Of a DNA stretch of 9,035 bases, positions 5,466 to 9,035 are shown one piece after another. The translations under genes and the position numbers were made by a program. Below the pieces are notes generated by a model. That model was not told where the DNA came from, made no database searches, and worked only from the letters and a program-made list of their open reading frames with translations. The stretch lies in NCBI GenBank assembly GCA_910577785.1, contig CAJTNT010000080.1, positions 1-9,035 on the forward strand, given 5' to 3'. This stretch comes from an uncultured Lachnospiraceae bacterium. GTDB taxonomy: Bacteria > Bacillota > Clostridia > Lachnospirales > Lachnospiraceae. How positions within the stretch are numbered: position 1 is the stretch's first letter; every line of letters begins with the position of its first letter.

Positions 5466-6082
5466 CTTTTCTTTGCCTCCTCCCACGTCAAATCCTCATC
5501 TCCCACATATTGGAACCGTCCGTCTGGCATTTTCATCCAGCCCTCAGATTCCGGCAGCAGCATCTCTTCATTGCACCCCTGCTGCAAAATTGCGATTAAC
5601 TGCACCGCAAATTTTTTAGCTTTTGCTGTTTCCATCATGAAATACACTCCCTCAGAGGCAAATTTCCGCAGGATATAAGCCCCTGACCCTGCCTGGGTCT
5701 TTTCCAAAAATATATTTTTTTCCTTTTCCCCGACGAAGCAATTAATCTGGAAAATCTGCTCCGCCTCATCTGATTGCCGTATCAAAACTTTTAATTTCGG
5801 GGAACGCATGTCCGTCACCTGCCGTGGGATTGCCGGGATGCTCAGATTATGTGTCATAATCTGTAATTCCCCATTCGCCATAATATGCAGTGTATCCCCG
5901 ATGGCTTTTTTCCTCTCGCGTTCTTGTTCCCGAAGCTGGCTTTTCACTTGCATACTTTGGATGCGGACGTTTTCTACTCGCATTGCTTTGATTTCCGCCT
6001 TCTGGATTTCACGGCAGTCTTCCTGATATTGCATTGCCTGCCTCTGCTGCTGCCACATAATATCTGTATTTAACCCATACAT
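5456..6082 (-). CDS. Unidentified cassette protein (208 aa) with N-terminal coiled coil
   Basis: First gene of the three-gene cassette. AAAGGAG stands about seven bases before the ATG at 6082. Residues 8-62 are very rich in Q, E, R and K (IMWQQQRQAMQYQEDCREIQ onward) and should form a long coiled coil or helix. Residues 75-170 look like a compact alpha/beta domain: KLKVLIRQ, QIFQINCFVG, then an amphipathic helix AKKFAVQLIAILQQ. The C-terminus has GWMKMPDGRFQYVG (181-194), which recalls the 'GW...DGK..FV' strands seen in DUF927-like proteins. No catalytic motif or signal peptide is visible. The coiled coil could drive self-assembly or dock the ATPase. Function unknown. Confidence 0.8.
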   Translation of the reverse strand: MYGLNTDIMWQQQRQAMQYQEDCREIQKAEIKAMRVENVRIQSMQVKSQLREQERERKKAIGDTLHIMANGELQIMTHNLSIPAIPRQVTDMRSPKLKVLIRQSDEAEQIFQINCFVGEKEKNIFLEKTQAGSGAYILRKFASEGVYFMMETAKAKKFAVQLIAILQQGCNEEMLLPESEGWMKMPDGRFQYVGDEDLTWEEAKKRCR

Positions 6083-6129
6083 ATTTTGGCTCCTTTCTGA
6101 ATCATGTCCTAAAGATAGTAACTCGCACT

Positions 6130-6227
6130 GCCCAGGATTTTAATTTCATAAAATATTTTCTTTTCAAAATCCCCCCTTTCTTGCATTTTTTCAGCCTTTT
6201 TCTATTATAGCTTTTAAGAACCTGGGC
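6130..6227. repeat. Distant inverted repeat in the cassette leader
   Basis: GCCCAGG (6130-6136) and CCTGGGC (6221-6227) are perfectly complementary and about 84 bases apart. They bracket the candidate -10 box. They are GC-rich islands in an AT-rich leader and could be paired operator half-sites. A 7-bp match may also be chance. Confidence 0.3.
6204..6209 (-). promoter_or_regulatory. Candidate -10 box for the three-gene cassette
   Basis: A perfect TATAAT on the minus strand (6209-6204) lies in an AT-rich stretch downstream of the terminator. The -35 region is poor at normal spacing, so an activator or a different start is possible; a second TATAAT lies about 30 bases upstream. Transcription from 6204-6209 would give a leader of about 115 bases. 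Confidence 0.4.
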
Positions 6228-6256
6228 AAATTATAGAGACATTTATAATATAGCGC

Positions 6257-6294
6257 AAAAAAACTACCCTTTCCATTTTAAGGGCAGTTTTAAA
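6257..6294 (-). terminator. Intrinsic terminator of the 547-aa gene
   Basis: An 11-bp stem with one G-U pair (arms 6261-6271 and 6280-6290), loop of eight bases, and a seven-T run on the minus strand directly after the stem. It lies about 30 bases past the stop of the 547-aa gene and separates that gene from the three-gene cassette. Confidence 0.85.
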
Positions 6295-6322
6295 AATCCA
6301 ATCTTATTTTTGACTTTTCTTT

Positions 6323-7966
6323 CTATATATGATAAAATAAATAATTTTTTATTTCTTCATATATTTTTTCTTCTTCCATAAACGTATTCTCAAAAATCAC
6401 GTTTTTATATTCCGATAACAGGCATAGGCGCAATGCTTTTTCTAGTTCTTCTACCGTATCTACAAATTCCTCACATCCCTCCTCATGCGCTTCAGCAAGG
6501 GTCTTCGTGCATATTTTTCCAAGGGGCGTCCGTACAGATGCCCTCTCATACTGCCTGCGTAGGTTTTCCGAAAGGTTGGCCGAACCAATGTGGAACCATT
6601 TTTTCTCCTGTAGCTTTTGGGATAGTTCCGCCCTGCAGTCAAAATATCTGAGATTCTTTATATCCTGCAGTAGCCTGCATTTCCTTTCATATCTAGTTAG
6701 CCCGCCTATCTTAGAGGCGTCCTTTTTTAATTCCAGGAACAGGAATGCCCTTTCTTCCGCCCATTCCATTCTGTCCTTAGTTATGGTTGTCACTCTATTA
6801 CAGTACCAGCCATTCCCAATATTTAGTGAAAACAGCTGTTCCTCAAACAGCCTTATGGGATATTCCTTTTCCAGTTCTTCCAGCCACGTTCCAATATCCC
6901 GCCTGCCCCCTATCATCCACCGTGTATATACGGCAATCTCTAAAATGCACTCCTGTATTTCCTTATACCTGTCATTTACTCCGAAAAGCAGCCTGTTAAC
7001 ATCCCTCAGATAATCCCAAGCCATTTTATCTTCCATCCCAGAACCATATGCAAATATCTGTTTTAAAAGCAGCAGCCTCGTTAAAACATTCGGCATTTCC
7101 ATTATCTGGCGGAACAGATAATAGTATTCTTCCATAATGTTTTTCATAAAACTGGAAACAAGCTTACGCTGGGTACAGCCTTCCTTTTTTGCCATTTCTG
7201 TCAGGAATTTTGCAATAATGTTTATGGCATTGAAACCTGTCATTTTTTCCCACGCATATTGCTGGGGCTCATTTCCTTTATCCAATGCTGCAATATACCC
7301 CATCATTTCCCTGAGGTAGGCTTTCTTTGTACCCAAACGGCTTAAATAGGACTGGAACCTTTCATTTCCTATATAAAGCACGTTCAGGCCAGAAAAGTTC
7401 CTTTCCAGTGTAATCCTGCACCCATTTACTAACCTTGGGAAATATACCCCCGCACGTTCTGGCACACTGTTATATCTGTCTTTCAGCCTGTCCAGCCCCG
7501 GAAGCAAATCAACAGCCATATCTTTTTCGGGCATTTTCCTCCCTATATCAAGGATATCCTTGAAATCCTCTTCCCAAATTTCCACATCCCTGCTGTCTTC
7601 CATATCATATTCGTCTTTTTCCCCTAGCCTGCATAAATTATATGTAATTGCCTGGGCAACGTCTAGCTTTAGGAAAAGCGGCTCCCCATAGAAATCAGCC
7701 ATAAGCTTTTGTCTGCCACGGTTCCCATAGAAGTACTTATTGAAATCAAAACATCTCCAAAGCCCATCCTTACAGACCTCCTCTACTGCCACATCCAGTA
7801 TGCAGTGCCAGATGCCCCCCTTTTCTTTCCGTTCCTTCACCTTATCTGCGCATCCCCGGATAAAATCTTCCAGACCTTCCTCCGACTGACACCGCCCCGT
7901 AAAAAAATCTTCTGAAAATTCGCTGATAAACAGTTTTTCCTTCACACGCGTTTGCTTTTTCTCCAT
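6323..7966 (-). CDS. Large unidentified protein (547 aa)
   Basis: I do not recognise this protein. GGAGG lies seven bases before the ATG at 7966. It has no signal peptide or clear membrane segment and appears almost wholly helical, rich in K, E, Y, W and F. Examples are MGYIAALDKGNEPQQYAWEK, FMKNIMEEYYYLFRQIMEMP and AVYTRWMIGGRRDIGTWLEE. I see no Walker motif, nuclease, kinase or zinc-binding pattern. The gene is far AT-richer than the DUF5688 gene to its right: one 60-base line near its 3' end is about 25 percent GC. It has its own terminator, so it is a separate transcription unit or only partly linked to the cassette downstream. The same strand, similar composition and shared cargo position allow it to be an effector or sensor for the ATPase cassette. 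That is inference only. Confidence 0.75.
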   Translation of the reverse strand: MEKKQTRVKEKLFISEFSEDFFTGRCQSEEGLEDFIRGCADKVKERKEKGGIWHCILDVAVEEVCKDGLWRCFDFNKYFYGNRGRQKLMADFYGEPLFLKLDVAQAITYNLCRLGEKDEYDMEDSRDVEIWEEDFKDILDIGRKMPEKDMAVDLLPGLDRLKDRYNSVPERAGVYFPRLVNGCRITLERNFSGLNVLYIGNERFQSYLSRLGTKKAYLREMMGYIAALDKGNEPQQYAWEKMTGFNAINIIAKFLTEMAKKEGCTQRKLVSSFMKNIMEEYYYLFRQIMEMPNVLTRLLLLKQIFAYGSGMEDKMAWDYLRDVNRLLFGVNDRYKEIQECILEIAVYTRWMIGGRRDIGTWLEELEKEYPIRLFEEQLFSLNIGNGWYCNRVTTITKDRMEWAEERAFLFLELKKDASKIGGLTRYERKCRLLQDIKNLRYFDCRAELSQKLQEKKWFHIGSANLSENLRRQYERASVRTPLGKICTKTLAEAHEEGCEEFVDTVEELEKALRLCLLSEYKNVIFENTFMEEEKIYEEIKNYLFYHI

Positions 7967-8055
7967 ATCCCAGCCTCCAAACAGAAATCTTATTCTAGGA
8001 ATATTTTAACAGTTCTTATAGTTTATGGATAGGGCTTTTTCATTAAAACTGCTTT

Positions 8056-8090
8056 TATAGGCACATAAACCTTTCATCTATGTGCCTATA
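8056..8090. terminator. Perfect 12-bp hairpin after the DUF5688 gene
   Basis: TATAGGCACATA (8056-8067) and TATGTGCCTATA (8079-8090) form a perfect stem with an 11-base loop, just past the DUF5688 stop. On the minus strand it is followed by AAAAGC, not T's. On the plus strand it is followed by TTTTCTTT, so as a classic terminator it would work better for plus-strand transcripts. It may still act as a 3' end stabiliser or processing site for the minus-strand mRNA. Confidence 0.55.
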
Positions 8091-8096
8091 TTTTCT

Positions 8097-8987
8097 TTAT
8101 GGGGCAATCCTGACCCTCTTTTCCCCACTGTCATAATAGTAGACATCCTGCGAAAGCCATTCCTCCCGGGCAACCGTACTTTCATTTACTTCTTTTACCA
8201 TTTCTCTCAGGCTATCCGTACATATAGCAAAGCTGTCTGGCAGGAGTATCAGGTCGTGGACAGAGCTTGGCAGGATATAGAAATTTCCACCTGCCTGTTC
8301 CGCAAACCCTTCCATGAGTTCCCCCCACAGCATCCCGGCCGCCCCATAATGGCAGGCTCCATTCGTAAGCACGTACTGCTGCCTCATTTCTTCTGGGAGC
8401 TCTGGCATTTCCCCTGGCTGTATGCCGGCCATCCTGCCCAGCAGTTCCGCCAATGGCTGGATACGGTAGCCTTCCTTTTCCATATTTCCCATTGCAGCCC
8501 TGTAAAGATCTTCCTCCGTGGCTCCCCATGCCTGTATTAAGCCGTTGTTTATGCGGATTCCCGCCCTGAGGCTCCCAGATAGTGCCAGCTGCATCCGGTA
8601 TATTACGGCAAGGTTCAGGAACTTCCGATGCGGGATGCCTTCCAAGCCTTCCCTGTTCCAGCCGTAATGCACAAGCTCCGCCCGGACTCTCCCCCTGGCA
8701 GCCGCCCAGGTCTTAGGCACTGCCCCGGCATCGACCGTTGGCTTCCTTTCCAGCATCCTTAGCCCACAGTTGGCTGCTTCCTCCATGCTGCCGCTGCCAC
8801 AGTAAGCCTTATATAATTCATCCAGGTGGAGGACGGGCGCGGCTGCGCGGCCTTTTTCCCGCACTTCCAGCCCTTCTTCCTTTACCCCGTTGTTCCGTTC
8901 CAGGTTATGGAAAGTGATTTCTGTCCCTGCCCCAAGCCGTTCCTGCAGTTCCTTCCTGATTTCCTCTTTGAATTTTTCGTATTCCAT
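8097..8987 (-). CDS. DUF5688 family protein
   Basis: A full-length 296-residue protein that I recognise as DUF5688, an uncharacterised family common in mobile elements of Lachnospiraceae. Visible family features are NNGVKEEGLEVREKG (32-46), the DELYKAY segment, IPHRKFLNLAVIY (118-130), NNGLIQAWGATEEDLY (147-162), YVLTNGACHYGAAGMLW (205-221), FYILPSSVHDLILLP (236-250), and VNESTVAREEWLSQDVYYYD (267-286). It is soluble, with no signal peptide. GGAGG lies nine bases before the ATG at 8987, and the gene begins two bases after the stop codon of the gene upstream, so the two are coupled. It is markedly GC-rich compared with the next gene. The biochemical role is unknown; it is taken here as element backbone. 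Confidence 0.92.
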   Translation of the reverse strand: MEYEKFKEEIRKELQERLGAGTEITFHNLERNNGVKEEGLEVREKGRAAAPVLHLDELYKAYCGSGSMEEAANCGLRMLERKPTVDAGAVPKTWAAARGRVRAELVHYGWNREGLEGIPHRKFLNLAVIYRMQLALSGSLRAGIRINNGLIQAWGATEEDLYRAAMGNMEKEGYRIQPLAELLGRMAGIQPGEMPELPEEMRQQYVLTNGACHYGAAGMLWGELMEGFAEQAGGNFYILPSSVHDLILLPDSFAICTDSLREMVKEVNESTVAREEWLSQDVYYYDSGEKRVRIAP

Positions 8988-8988
8988 C

Positions 8989-9035
8989 TTATGCCGCCTC
9001 CCTGTCTTTTGTCTTCCTTAACCCGTTCAGTGCCT
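8989..9035 (-). CDS. 3' end of an unidentified upstream gene
   Basis: An open frame enters from the right edge and ends with ALNGLRKTKDREAA and TAA at 8991-8989. Only one base separates that stop from the DUF5688 start codon, and the DUF5688 ribosome binding site lies within this reading frame. Such coupling supports it as the true end of a gene in the same operon. The basic tail is too short to identify a family. Confidence 0.55.
   Translation of the reverse strand, partial: ALNGLRKTKDREAA

Noticed and set aside
6105..6160. Possible 15-codon leader peptide (ATG AAA TTA ... ACA TGA) before the 208-aa gene
   Set aside because: The only G-rich stretch is too far upstream of its ATG to act as a ribosome binding site, and it has no run of a single amino acid that would suggest attenuation.
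6507..7013. Plus-strand open frame of 168 codons within the 547-aa gene
   Set aside because: No ribosome binding site and a low-complexity S/L/F-rich translation; it is the mirror of the real minus-strand gene.
8082..8540. Plus-strand open frame of 152 codons
   Set aside because: Antisense to the DUF5688 gene, whose family motifs are clear.

Overview
The window looks like the integrase-proximal end of an integrated mobile element, and its flank, in a Gram-positive anaerobe of the Clostridia, most likely Lachnospiraceae. Three things point there: AGGAGG-type ribosome binding sites before nearly every gene, a Tn916-type Xis/Int pair, and a DUF5688 protein of the kind common in Lachnospiraceae mobile elements. 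Every supported gene is on the minus strand, so transcription runs from right (9035) to left (1).

Right to left: (a) 8097-9035 is GC-rich element backbone, with the last codons of an unidentified gene followed after one base by a DUF5688 gene. It ends near a strong hairpin at 8056-8090. (b) 6323-7966 is a clearly AT-richer 547-residue protein that I cannot assign, closed by a good intrinsic terminator at 6257-6294. (c) 3373-6082 is a compact three-gene cassette whose genes overlap one another: a coiled-coil protein (208 aa), a 366-aa protein with a possible C-terminal winged helix, and a 343-aa HerA/FtsK/VirD4-like motor ATPase with intact Walker A and B motifs. (d) 3026-3316 is a Tn916-type excisionase whose 3' end looks shifted by one base in a T7 run, and 1809-3065 is an intact tyrosine integrase. 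A 10-bp perfect hairpin lies between them. The element end should lie just beyond the integrase stop, roughly 1729-1808.

(e) 527-1711 is an apparent four-gene operon driven by a near-consensus promoter: Phd/YefM antitoxin, PIN-domain toxin, a 58-aa protein and an 85-aa protein. The antitoxin ribosome binding site sits in an 18-bp tandem duplication. (f) 61-526 has no convincing gene but holds two arrays of three 11-bp direct repeats, in opposite orientation and sharing TTGTA. They resemble arm-type binding sites of Tn916-like integrases and may mark an old attachment site. (g) At the far left a new gene begins and runs off the window behind a promoter and a long leader hairpin.

The best candidate for an undescribed system is the cassette at 3373-6082, possibly with the 547-aa gene at 6323-7966. 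It sits in the cargo position between element backbone and xis-int, has a DNA-motor-type ATPase, and has partners that match no defence or transfer family I can name. Its function is not established by the sequence alone.
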